From Modestobacter roseus (lineage in GTDB: Bacteria > Actinomycetota > Actinomycetes > Mycobacteriales > Geodermatophilaceae), in assembly GCF_007994135.1 (NCBI RefSeq), contig NZ_VLKF01000001.1:2604001-2668000 (forward strand): a DNA stretch of 64,000 nucleotides, read 5' to 3'. Below, one piece after another: positions 20,735 to 30,546 of the stretch. Every line of letters begins with the position of its first letter. Positions within the stretch are counted from its first letter, which is position 1. The position numbers and the translations under genes are program-made. The notes under the pieces are model-generated. The model ran no database searches. It had not been told where the DNA came from and was given only the letters and a program-made list of their open reading frames with translations.

Positions 20735-20774
20735 GGCAGGTCCACGGGGGTCATGGCAGGTCCTGGTGCGTCAT
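20731..20774 (-). promoter_or_regulatory. Two tandem 7-residue upstream ORFs chained by ATGA overlaps
   Basis: Reading the minus strand, ATG at 20774 opens MTHQDLP-stop, whose TGA overlaps the ATG at 20754; that opens MTPVDLP-stop, whose TGA overlaps the desulfurase ATG at 20734. The units are 20-base imperfect repeats of the real start region (ATGACnnnCnnGGACC). A TACGCT box lies about 10 bases before the first ATG. Confidence 0.65.
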
Positions 20775-20855
20775 GGCACCGGCAAGCGTAGGCGCCGCAG
20801 GACGGGCCCGGTCGCCGGGCGCCCGGCTGGTGGAAGTGGACGGCCCCGCACGCGC

Positions 20856-20889
20856 GTCGGGCGCCGGCCCCGGAGGACCGACGCCCGAC
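20856..20889 (-). terminator. Hairpin after etfA
   Basis: Perfect 8-bp stem (20856-20863 with 20882-20889), 18-nt loop, 24 bases after the etfA stop. Confidence 0.45.
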
Positions 20890-20912
20890 ACGTGACGTAC
20901 TGGGCCCGTCGA

Positions 20913-21872
20913 CTACTTGCGGGCGGCGATCTGCTCGGTCGCGGCGGGGACGACGGCGTTCAGGTCGCCGACCACGCCGAAGTCGGCCAGCTCGAAGATC
21001 GGCGCCTCGGGGTCCTTGTTGACCGCGACGATCGTCTTCGAGGTCTGCATCCCCGCGCGGTGCTGGATCGCCCCGGAGATGCCCACGGCGATGTACAGCT
21101 GCGGGGAGACGGTCTTGCCGGTCTGCCCGACCTGGAAGGTGTGCGGGTAGAAGCCGGAGTCGACCGCGGCGCGCGAGGCGCCGACGGCGCCGCCGAGGGC
21201 GTCGGCGAGCCCCTCGATGACGGCGAAGTTCTCCGCACTGGCCACCCCGCGGCCGCCGGAGACGACGATCGACGCCTCGGTGAGCTCGGGCCGGCTGCTC
21301 TTCTGCTCCACCACGCGGTCGACCACCCGGGTCTGCCGGGCCTGGTCGGAGACCGACACGGCCACGGGCTGTTCGGTGCCGGCCGCCGGGGCGGGCTCCG
21401 CGGTGACCGAGTTGCCGCGCAGGGTGTAGATCGGCGTGCCCACCGTCACCTTCGAGTGCACGATCGTCGCCCCGGCGAAGGCCACCTGGGTGGCGGTGCC
21501 GTCGGGGGCGATCTCGGTGACGTCGGTGAGGAAGCCGCTGCCGGTCTTGATCGCGAGCCGACCGGCGATCTCCTTGCCCTCCGACGAGGACGGGATGACG
21601 ACCGCGACCGGCTGCTTCTCCGCGACCAGCTGGGCCAGCACCTCGGCCTTGGGGGCCACCAGGTAGGCGTCGACGTCGTCGGACTCGGCCACGTAGACGG
21701 TGGCCGCGCCGTACTCGGCCAGCTGCTCGCGGACCGACGCGGCGGTGCCGGGGGCGCCGAGCACCACCGCCGAGGGCTCACCCAGGGCGCGGGCCGCGGT
21801 CAGCGCCTCCAGCGTCGTCTTGCGTGCCCGGCCGGACGGGTCGAGCTCGGCCAGGACCAGTACCTCTGCCAT
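20913..21872 (-). CDS. etfA: Electron transfer flavoprotein subunit alpha
   Basis: 319 residues. EtfA binds FAD and with EtfB takes electrons from acyl-CoA dehydrogenases to the quinone pool. The C-terminal FAD signature is plain: '[24 protein letters not shown]' followed by '[23 protein letters not shown]'. It follows etfB by 31 bases with a purine-rich ribosome site (GAGGAAGAGGAG) in the gap. Confidence 0.97.
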   Translation of the reverse strand: MAEVLVLAELDPSGRARKTTLEALTAARALGEPSAVVLGAPGTAASVREQLAEYGAATVYVAESDDVDAYLVAPKAEVLAQLVAEKQPVAVVIPSSSEGKEIAGRLAIKTGSGFLTDVTEIAPDGTATQVAFAGATIVHSKVTVGTPIYTLRGNSVTAEPAPAAGTEQPVAVSVSDQARQTRVVDRVVEQKSSRPELTEASIVVSGGRGVASAENFAVIEGLADALGGAVGASRAAVDSGFYPHTFQVGQTGKTVSPQLYIAVGISGAIQHRAGMQTSKTIVAVNKDPEAPIFELADFGVVGDLNAVVPAATEQIAARK

Positions 21873-21903
21873 GTTCCGCTGCTCCTCTTCCTCGAGGTCC
21901 GGC

Positions 21904-22683
21904 TCAGACGATCTTCTGCTCGGCGAGGAAGCCGACCAGCTTGCCGGCGCCGTCGCCGTCGTCGGCGACCTTCACGCCCTCGCCCTTGGGCGGGCGGCCG
22001 GCGAAGTCGACGACGGCGCTGGTGGCGGTGGCCAGGCCGACCGTCGCCGGGTCGATGCCCAGGTCGGCGAGGGTGAGGGTCTCCACCGGCTTCTTCTTGG
22101 CCGCCATGATCCCCTTGAACGACGGGTACCGGGGCTCGTTGATGGTGTCCCAGGTGGAGACGATCGCCGGCAGCTCCGCCTCCAGCGCCCAGTAGCCGCC
22201 GTCGGTCTGCCGCTCGACCTTGGCCGTGGTGCCCTCGACCGTGAGCTTGCGGGCACCGGACAGCTGCGGGATGCCCAGCCGCTCGGACAGCAGCGCGGGC
22301 ATGACCGAGACCTGGCCGTCGGTCGACTCGGCGCCGCAGAGCACCAGGTCGTACGGCAGCCGGGACAGCGCCGCGGCGAGCACGGCGCTGGTCTGCGGGG
22401 CGCAGGAGCCGTGCATCGCCGGGTCGCTGACGTGCACCGCCTTGTCCGCGCCCATCGACAGCGCCTTGCGGATCGCGTCGGTGGCGGTGTCCGGGCCGAC
22501 GGTCAGCACGGTCACCTCGCCGCCGTGCGCCTCCTTGAGGGTCAGCGCCTCCTCGATGGCGTACTCGTCCATCTCGTTGATGACGTTGTCGGCGGTGGCC
22601 CGGGCGACGGTGTTGTCCGCCGGGTCCAGCTTCCGCTCGCTGCCGGAGTCGGGGACCTGCTTGACCAGAACGACGATGTCCAT
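21904..22683 (-). CDS. etfB: Electron transfer flavoprotein subunit beta
   Basis: 259 residues, partner of EtfA. The AMP-binding beta-subunit features are present: N-terminal 'MDIVVLVKQVPDS', 'NEMDEYAIEEALTLKEAHGGEVTVLTVGP' and 'RLPYDLVLCGAESTDGQVSVMPALLSE'. GGAGG lies about 9 bases before the ATG. First gene of etfBA; fits the many acyl-CoA genes in the window (enoyl-CoA hydratase, thiolase, mutase). Confidence 0.97.
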   Translation of the reverse strand: MDIVVLVKQVPDSGSERKLDPADNTVARATADNVINEMDEYAIEEALTLKEAHGGEVTVLTVGPDTATDAIRKALSMGADKAVHVSDPAMHGSCAPQTSAVLAAALSRLPYDLVLCGAESTDGQVSVMPALLSERLGIPQLSGARKLTVEGTTAKVERQTDGGYWALEAELPAIVSTWDTINEPRYPSFKGIMAAKKKPVETLTLADLGIDPATVGLATATSAVVDFAGRPPKGEGVKVADDGDGAGKLVGFLAEQKIV

Positions 22684-22751
22684 CGTCAGACGACCTCCGC
22701 GGTGCTCAGTCGGGGCGCGGGCGGGGGCCCGCCTCGCTGCCGATCATCGAG

Positions 22752-22767
22752 GCTACCCACCGGTAAC
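22752..22767 (-). promoter_or_regulatory. Near-palindrome upstream of etfBA
   Basis: GTTACCGGTGGGTAGC, two 6-base half sites with one mismatch around GGTG, 69 bases before etfB. Possible TetR-type operator for acyl-CoA metabolism; it also contains a possible -10. Confidence 0.3.
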
Positions 22768-22790
22768 GACGCCGGTGAGGGTGGGCCCCG

Positions 22791-23900
22791 TCACGTCGGA
22801 GGGTGCCACTCCCCGGTCGCGGCGAAGTGCTCGAGGGTCCGCGTGCACGGGCCCAGGTCCATGCCCCGCGCCGCCAGCCACGCGTCGGAGTGGTACGTGT
22901 CGGCGTACCGCTCACCGCCGTCGCAGAGCAGGGTCACCACGCTGCCGGTGCGGCCGGCGGCGAGCATCTCCGCCACCAGCCCGAACGCGCCCCACAGGTT
23001 CGTGCCGGTCGACCCGCCGGCCCGCCGGCCGGTGACCCGCTGCAGGTGCCGCATCGCGGCGAGCGACCCCTCGTCGGGCACGCGCACCATCCGGTCGACG
23101 ATGGTCGGCACGAACGACGGCTCCACCCGGGGCCGGCCGATCCCCTCGATCCGCGACCCGCGCGCGGTCGCCGCCGGGTCGCCGTCCCGCCAGCCGGCGA
23201 AGAACGCCGACCCCTCGGGGTCGACGACGGCCAGCCGGGTGGGCAGCCGGCGGTAGCGCAGGTACCGGCCGATCGTGGCGCTGGTGCCGCCGGTCCCCGC
23301 CCCGACGACGACCCACTCCGGCACCGGGTGCCGCTCCCGGGCGAGCTGGTCGAACACCGACTCGGCGATGTTGTTGTTGCCGCGCCAGTCGGTGGCGCGC
23401 TCGGCGTTGGTGAACTGGTCCAGGTAGTGACCGTCGCACTCCGCGGCGATCCGGCGCGCCTCGTCGTAGACGCTGCCGGCGTCGGCGACCAGGTGGCACC
23501 GGCCGCCGTGGAACTCGATGAGCGCGATCTTCTCCGGGCTGGTGGCCGCGGGCATCACCGCGACGAAGGGCAGCCCCAGCATCCGCGCGAAGTAGGCCTC
23601 GCTGACCGCGGTCGAGCCGCTGGAGGCCTCCACCACGGTGCTGCCCTCGTGCAGCTGCCCGGAGCACAGCGCGTAGAGGAACAGCGACCGCGCCAGCCGG
23701 TGCTTGAGGCTGCCGGTGGGGTGGGTGGACTCGTCCTTGAGGTAGAGGTCGATGCCCCACTCCGGGGGCAGGGGGTAGACCAGCAGGTGGGTGTCGGCCG
23801 ACCGGTGCGCGTCGGCCTCCACCAGCGACACCGCCCACTCGACCCAGGCGCGGGCGGCGCGGTCGGAGCGGTCGACGTCGGCGGGTCGCGGGGCGGTCAC
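22791..23900 (-). CDS. PLP-dependent cysteine synthase-family protein, Cds1-like cysteine desulfhydrase
   Basis: 369 residues, fold-type II PLP enzyme. The PLP Lys is in '[11 protein letters not shown]', the phosphate loop in '[15 protein letters not shown]', and '[21 protein letters not shown]' is the substrate loop. Overall it resembles M. tuberculosis Rv3684 (Cds1), which breaks cysteine to H2S, ammonia and pyruvate; that match is from memory. It is longer than O-acetylserine sulfhydrylases (about 310 residues). GTG start at 23900. Upstream lies a 58-base perfect palindrome. Confidence 0.82.
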   Translation of the reverse strand: MTAPRPADVDRSDRAARAWVEWAVSLVEADAHRSADTHLLVYPLPPEWGIDLYLKDESTHPTGSLKHRLARSLFLYALCSGQLHEGSTVVEASSGSTAVSEAYFARMLGLPFVAVMPAATSPEKIALIEFHGGRCHLVADAGSVYDEARRIAAECDGHYLDQFTNAERATDWRGNNNIAESVFDQLARERHPVPEWVVVGAGTGGTSATIGRYLRYRRLPTRLAVVDPEGSAFFAGWRDGDPAATARGSRIEGIGRPRVEPSFVPTIVDRMVRVPDEGSLAAMRHLQRVTGRRAGGSTGTNLWGAFGLVAEMLAAGRTGSVVTLLCDGGERYADTYHSDAWLAARGMDLGPCTRTLEHFAATGEWHPPT

Positions 23901-23953
23901 CCCGGCATGATGCCCGGTCGGCTCCCGAGCAGCTCAGCTGCGGCGGGCGGTGC

Positions 23954-24011
23954 GGCACTGTGCGGCAGGTGCCCACTCCGGCGCCGGAGTGGGCACCTGC
24001 CGCACAGTGCC
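23954..24011. repeat. 58-bp perfect palindrome
   Basis: Two 29-base arms (23954-23982 and 23983-24011) are exact reverse complements with no spacer, centred on GGCGCC. It lies between the stop of the enoyl-CoA hydratase gene and the start of the Cds1-like gene. As RNA it would form a very stable hairpin and could terminate the hydratase transcript; as DNA it could extrude a cruciform. Confidence 0.9.
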
Positions 24012-24028
24012 CGGGCTGCCCGGGGCGC

Positions 24029-24814
24029 TCACCGGCCGGTGAAGGTGGCCTTGCCCGGCCCCTGCTCCAGGAACGAGCGCATCCCGGTGGCCTGGTCCTC
24101 GGTGTCGAACAGCTCGGCGAACAGCCGGCTCTCCAGCTGCAGGCCGGCCGCGAGGGACCCGTCCAGCCCCTCGTCGATCGCCCGCTTGGCAGCGGCCAGC
24201 GCCAGCGGCGGGCCGGCGGCGAACTTGCGGGCCATCGCGAGGGCGGTCGGGTAGACGTCGTCGTCGGGGACGACGGCGTCGGCCAGCCCCATCTCCAGCG
24301 CCTCCTCCGCGGACACGTGCCGGCCGGTGAAGACCAGGTCCTTGGCCTTGGCCGGGCCGACCAGCCGGGCCAGGCGCTGGGTGCCGCCGGCGCCCGGGAT
24401 CACCCCGAGCTGGATCTCCGGCTGCCCGATCTTCGCGCCGTGCCCCATCACCCGGAAGTCCGCGCACAGCGCCAGCTCGTACCCGCCGCCCAGGGCGTAG
24501 CCGGTGATCGCGGCGATGACCGGCTTCGGCACCCGGGCCACCTCGGTGAAGGACGCGGTGAGCTCGCGGCCCCAGGCGACCATGCTCGCGCCGGTCAGCT
24601 GGGACATCGCCTTGATGTCGGCGCCGGCGGCGAACACCCGCTCACCGCCGTAGAGGACGACGGCGCGCACGTCGTCCCGCGACCCGGCCTCCAGCGCCGC
24701 GGCGCGCACCTCGCGGTGCAGCTGCTCGTCGATCGCGTTCATCTTCGGCCGGTCCAGCCGGATCGTGCCGACGCCGTCCTCGACCTGCAGGGTGACGAAC
24801 TCGGGCGATGTCAT
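24029..24814 (-). CDS. Enoyl-CoA hydratase/isomerase
   Basis: 261 residues, crotonase family. It hydrates trans-2-enoyl-CoA to 3-hydroxyacyl-CoA. The oxyanion-hole loop is '[10 protein letters not shown]' and '[17 protein letters not shown]'; the catalytic glutamates are in 'GGGYELAL' and '[20 protein letters not shown]'. Both are present, favouring true hydratase activity. GGAGG precedes the ATG. The similarity to mycobacterial EchA8-type short-chain hydratases fits a role on crotonyl-CoA alongside Ccr and the hydroxyacyl-CoA dehydrogenase in this window, an inference. Confidence 0.95.
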   Translation of the reverse strand: MTSPEFVTLQVEDGVGTIRLDRPKMNAIDEQLHREVRAAALEAGSRDDVRAVVLYGGERVFAAGADIKAMSQLTGASMVAWGRELTASFTEVARVPKPVIAAITGYALGGGYELALCADFRVMGHGAKIGQPEIQLGVIPGAGGTQRLARLVGPAKAKDLVFTGRHVSAEEALEMGLADAVVPDDDVYPTALAMARKFAAGPPLALAAAKRAIDEGLDGSLAAGLQLESRLFAELFDTEDQATGMRSFLEQGPGKATFTGR

Positions 24815-24862
24815 GCCGGGCCTCCGTGGAGTCGGTGGGACGTCGGTGTCCGGTTGCTGACC

Positions 24863-25663
24863 TTAGGCGGCGCGGCGGGCGGCGAACCGGCCGCGCTCCA
24901 GCTGGACGTCGAGCCCGACGCCGAAGGCCTCCGAGAGCAGCGGCGCGGTGAGCACCTCGGCCATCGGGCCGGCGGCGACCACCTCGCCTTCGCGCAGCAG
25001 CAGCGCGTGGGTGTACCCCGGGGGGATCTCCTCGACGTGGTGGGTGACCAGCACCTGGGCGGGGGCGTAGTGGTCGCGGGCCAGGCCGGTGAGCCGGGTG
25101 ACCAGGTCCTCCCGGCCGCCGAGGTCCAGCCCCGCGCCGGGCTCGTCCAGCAGCAGCAGCTCGGGGTCGGTCATCAGCGCGCGGGCGATCTGGGTGCGCT
25201 TGCGCTCACCCTCGCTGAGGGTGCCGAAGGGCCGGTGCGCGAAGGGCGAGACACCCCACTGCTGCATCAGCATCGCCGCGCGGGTCAGGTCGTGGACGTC
25301 GTAGCGCTCGCGCCACCGGCCCATCACCGCGTAGCCGGCGCTGACCACCACGTCGCCCACCCGCTCGCTCGGGGAGATCCGCTGGGCGAGCGCCGCGCTG
25401 GTCAGCCCGATCCGCGGGCGCAGCTCGAAGACGTCGACGGCGCCGAGGGTCTCCCCCAGCACCCGCACCTCGCCGCGGGTCGGGTGCAGCTGCGCGCCCG
25501 CCAGCTGCAGCAGCGTGGTCTTGCCCGCCCCGTTGGGCCCCAGCAGCACCCAGCGCTCGTCGGCCCGGACGGTCCAGTCGACCCCGCGCAACAGGTGCGC
25601 CTGGCCCCGGACGACGTCCACACCCCGGATCTCGACGACGGGCTCGTGTTCCACGCAGGCCAT
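24863..25663 (-). CDS. ABC-type ATP-binding protein
   Basis: 266 residues. Walker A 'GPNGAGKTTLL', signature 'LSEGERKRTQIARAL', Walker B 'LLLLDEPGAGLD' and H-loop 'VLVTHHVEEI' are complete. No permease gene is adjacent, as is usual for this actinobacterial ATPase of ModF/iron-type architecture; it may work with a distant transporter or as a soluble ATPase. ATG 25663 is preceded by three TTGG tetrads and no Shine-Dalgarno sequence. It uses TAA, rare in this window. Divergent from glgX. Confidence 0.9.
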   Translation of the reverse strand: MACVEHEPVVEIRGVDVVRGQAHLLRGVDWTVRADERWVLLGPNGAGKTTLLQLAGAQLHPTRGEVRVLGETLGAVDVFELRPRIGLTSAALAQRISPSERVGDVVVSAGYAVMGRWRERYDVHDLTRAAMLMQQWGVSPFAHRPFGTLSEGERKRTQIARALMTDPELLLLDEPGAGLDLGGREDLVTRLTGLARDHYAPAQVLVTHHVEEIPPGYTHALLLREGEVVAAGPMAEVLTAPLLSEAFGVGLDVQLERGRFAARRAA

Positions 25664-25704
25664 CCAACCAACCAACCGGGCGTCGCGACGACCGGGCCGG
25701 GGCC

Positions 25705-27909
<2,205 letters not shown>

Positions 27910-27912
27910 CCC

Positions 27913-28734
27913 TCAGCCCACCACCGCCGACGGCCGGCCGGCCGCCACCGCGACGGCGAGCGCGTCCAGCGGCCGGCGCGGCAGCAGCCGGGGCAGGTCG
28001 GTGACCGTGCCGGCCAGGAACCCGCCGGCCACCGCGCTGAAGAGGGACAGCAGCATCGGCGGCTGGAACGGGAGCAGCCCCGCGCCGGCCAACGCCGCCC
28101 GGTGGTCCTGCAACGAGACCGGGCGGCGCGCCACCCCCCACGCCCGGGCGAGGTCCGCCGCAGTGAAGGCGGCGGTCCCGGCCAGCTCGTAGGTCTGCCC
28201 GTGGTGCGCTGCGGCGTCGGCCGCCACGACGGCGGTGACCTCGGCCAGGTCCTCCCGGGCGACGGCCGCGAGTGCACCGTCCCCGAACGGCGCCGTCACC
28301 GCACCGTCCAGCGGGCTGGCGAGCCGACCGAACAGCTCGGCGTACAGCCCGTTGCGCAGCACGGTCCAGCCCAGCCGGCCCGCCCGGAGACGCCGCTCGG
28401 TCCACCGGTGCGCCAGCGCGAAGCCCAGGTGGTCGCCGGCCGCGGTCAGGCTGGTGTAGACGACGTGCCGGACACCCTGGTCCTCGGCCGCGGTGATCAC
28501 CCGGTCGTGCCGGGCGATGACGACGTCGTCCTCGGCGTAGCCCGCGGAGACGAGCACGAGGGTCTGCACCCCCGAGAGGTCGAGCGTCGCCGGGTCGTCG
28601 AAGTCCAGCGCGCGCGCGCCGGCACCGAGCCGCCGGGGATCGCGGGACCCGGCGAGGGCCGGGACGCCGGCGGCCAGCAGCCGGGCGTGGACGCGGGAAC
28701 CGAGCTGACCGGACGCGCCGGTGACGAGCAGCAT
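27913..28734 (-). CDS. NmrA-like NAD(P)H-binding protein (atypical SDR)
   Basis: 273 residues. The dinucleotide motif 'LLVTGASGQLGSRVHARLL' opens the protein, and 'HVVYTSLTAAGDHLGFALAHRWTERRLR' and 'WTVLRNGLYAELF' match the QorB/NmrA family, which reduces quinones or senses NADP(H). It diverges from an HxlR-type regulator gene 83 bases away, a frequent pairing in which the regulator controls the reductase. Confidence 0.88.
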   Translation of the reverse strand: MLLVTGASGQLGSRVHARLLAAGVPALAGSRDPRRLGAGARALDFDDPATLDLSGVQTLVLVSAGYAEDDVVIARHDRVITAAEDQGVRHVVYTSLTAAGDHLGFALAHRWTERRLRAGRLGWTVLRNGLYAELFGRLASPLDGAVTAPFGDGALAAVAREDLAEVTAVVAADAAAHHGQTYELAGTAAFTAADLARAWGVARRPVSLQDHRAALAGAGLLPFQPPMLLSLFSAVAGGFLAGTVTDLPRLLPRRPLDALAVAVAAGRPSAVVG

Positions 28735-28817
28735 GAGGGGTCTTCCTCCGGAGGGTGGACGATGTCCGACGGCGTGATCGTCAGCGGCCCGCGCGGCCGG
28801 GACAAGGAGGCACTTCC

Positions 28818-29231
28818 ATGTCAGCAGGGCACACCGGGGGAACCGACCTGCTCGAGCCGTGCGGCCGGGCCGATCACCCGGACTGCGGCATCCGCGACGT
28901 GCTCGACCGGGTGGGCGACACCTGGTCGGTGCTGGTGCTCTCCGAGCTGTCCGCCGGCACCCGTCGCTTCGGCGAGCTGCAGCGAGCGGTCGCCGGGGTG
29001 TCCCAGCGGATGCTCACCCTCACGGTGCGCCGGCTGGAGCGCGACGGGCTCGTGACGCGGACGGTGTACCCCACCGTGCCGGCCACGGTCACCTACGCGC
29101 TGACCGACCGCGGCCGTGAGCTCAGCGCCCTGGTGCGGGGGTTGGCGGAGTGGTCACTCGCCAACCGCGCCGCGATCGCCGGGTCACGGGAGAGCTGGGA
29201 CGCGGCCCACCCGGGCTCCACCGTCCGCTGA
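28818..29231 (+). CDS. HxlR-family transcriptional regulator
   Basis: 137 residues. The winged helix is recognisable from 'CGIRDVLDRVGDTWSVLVLSEL' through 'FGELQRAVAGVSQRMLTLTVRRLERDGLVTR' to 'YALTDRGREL'. The Cys in 'HPDCGIRDVL' is the conserved residue that in several relatives senses electrophiles or oxidants. AAGGAGG lies 8-14 bases before ATG 28818, which rejects the longer frame. Likely regulator of the divergent NmrA-like gene. Confidence 0.92.
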   Translation: MSAGHTGGTDLLEPCGRADHPDCGIRDVLDRVGDTWSVLVLSELSAGTRRFGELQRAVAGVSQRMLTLTVRRLERDGLVTRTVYPTVPATVTYALTDRGRELSALVRGLAEWSLANRAAIAGSRESWDAAHPGSTVR

Positions 29232-29240
29232 CCCTGCCGG

Positions 29241-29338
29241 GCCGCACCTGCTGTTGATCATGGGCACGTCGCCCGTAGACCCGCGGCCGGCGGAGTGTCG
29301 ACGGGCAGGACCACCATGATCAACGGCGGACCTGCGGC
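29241..29338. repeat. Imperfect inverted repeat with GTTGATCATGG cores
   Basis: Left arm 29241-29280 and right arm 29299-29338 are imperfect reverse complements, both containing GTTGATCATGG and a GCC(C/G)GT(A/C)GAC-like end. It lies just after the HxlR gene. I recall similar intergenic elements in related genomes; unverified. Confidence 0.55.
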
Positions 29339-29349
29339 TCTGGAGACGC

Positions 29350-29386
29350 AGACGGCCCCGTTCCCGGATCGGGAACGGGGCCGTCT
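29350..29386 (-). terminator. Strong terminator of the FHA gene
   Basis: Perfect 16-bp stem (29350-29365 with 29371-29386) and 5-nt loop, 18 bases after the FHA-protein stop. Confidence 0.8.
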
Positions 29387-29403
29387 CGGCGTGTGGGGCT
29401 CGG

Positions 29404-30369
29404 TTACTCGGCGGCCTGTTCGAAGGTGATGACGGTCCAGCCCAGCAGCAGGCGGTCGCCGTCGGCCAGCACGTGCGGCACGCCCGGCTCGAGCTGGGTC
29501 CACTCGGTGGCCTCGGGGCCGGCGACGTGCGTGCCGTTGAGCGACCCCAGGTCGATCAGCGACACCTCCCGACCGGACCGCTGGATGGCGGCGTGCGCGG
29601 AGGACAGCACGTTCTGCGTGTCGGCGATCGGCACGGGCCGCGCCGAGCCGCTGGTGACCAGGTCGTGGCCGTCGGGACGGCGACCGAGGACCAGGTCCTC
29701 GTCGACGGTGACGACCAGGCCGTCGTCGAAGCGGAGCACCGGCGCCGCCGGCGGCTCCGGCCGCCAGAACGCGGTCTGCTCACCCGACGGTGCAGCCGCC
29801 GCGGCGGCGCGCCCGCCACCGCTGAAGCCGCCGTCGGTGCTGGCGGTGAAGGGCGACTCGCTGGGCAGACCGGTCGACCTCGGCACGGCGACCGAGGGCG
29901 GCACGGCGGCGGCCAGCTGCAGCAGCGCGCCGGAGCCGGGCACGGTGCCCTCGACGAGGTCCAGGGCGACCCCCGGCGGCATCGCGGCGGCCGGCTGCCC
30001 GGGCCCCACGTACAGCGTCTGCCCCAGGGCGAAGCCCGCGGCCAGGGTGCAGCCGTCGGCGGCCGACCCAGAGACGGGCACGCCGTCGACGGCGGGCTGA
30101 CCCTTGCCCGACCACAGCGCGACGCCGGAGCCGGCGCCGTCGGTGGTGTCGGCGAGGACCAGGGCGAAGGAGACGGGGCCGTCGGAGAGCCGGCTCACCT
30201 GCCCGGCGACGGCGGCGAGCACGCGGTCGGCGCCCGGGCCGCTGACGCCGAGACAGGCGTGCAGCGCGGCGACGAGCGCCGGTGAACCGGGGGCGTCGAC
30301 CCACAGCAGGCCACCGCCGCGGCGGGCGACGACAGAGTCTCCGGGGAGCACCTCACAGCGGTCGGGCAT
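29404..30369 (-). CDS. FHA-domain protein
   Basis: 321 residues. A C-terminal FHA domain (about 235-321) is clear: 'DLVLGRRPDGHDLV', 'SSAHAAIQRSGREVSLIDLGSLNGTHVAGP' and 'LADGDRLLLG', with Arg, Ser-His and Asn-Gly phosphothreonine contacts. The N-terminal ~150 residues ('VVARRGGGLLWVDAPGSPALVAALHACLG') form an unidentified domain, and a low-complexity Gly/Ala linker joins them. FHA proteins dock onto Ser/Thr-kinase targets; no kinase is nearby. Start ATG 30369, 7 bases after a TAGGCT box. Confidence 0.85.
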   Translation of the reverse strand: MPDRCEVLPGDSVVARRGGGLLWVDAPGSPALVAALHACLGVSGPGADRVLAAVAGQVSRLSDGPVSFALVLADTTDGAGSGVALWSGKGQPAVDGVPVSGSAADGCTLAAGFALGQTLYVGPGQPAAAMPPGVALDLVEGTVPGSGALLQLAAAVPPSVAVPRSTGLPSESPFTASTDGGFSGGGRAAAAAAPSGEQTAFWRPEPPAAPVLRFDDGLVVTVDEDLVLGRRPDGHDLVTSGSARPVPIADTQNVLSSAHAAIQRSGREVSLIDLGSLNGTHVAGPEATEWTQLEPGVPHVLADGDRLLLGWTVITFEQAAE

Positions 30370-30376
30370 GGAGGCC

Positions 30377-30382
30377 AGCCTA
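30377..30382 (-). promoter_or_regulatory. Leaderless-type -10 box of the FHA gene
   Basis: TAGGCT, 7 bases before the ATG at 30369. The rest of the 177-base gap to glgP shows nothing recognisable. Confidence 0.5.
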
Positions 30383-30546
30383 ACGACGCGCGCGCACATC
30401 CGAGCGCCCGCCACCGCACGCCGCGCCGTGATCTCGGCCCGTTCTGCACGGCACGTACCAGCGGTCACACCTTCACCACCGAGACTGCGACGTTCCGCTG
30501 TCGAGCGCGCACCCAGCGTGAGCGATCGACCGGCGACCGCACGCCC

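Noticed and set aside
25664-25680. Three TTGG tetrads before the ABC ATPase start
   Set aside because: Too short to call a functional repeat; noted only in the gene entry.
30370-30546. Possible small RNA or tRNA between glgP and the FHA gene
   Set aside because: No tRNA T-loop word, no strong hairpin and no promoter other than that of the FHA gene.
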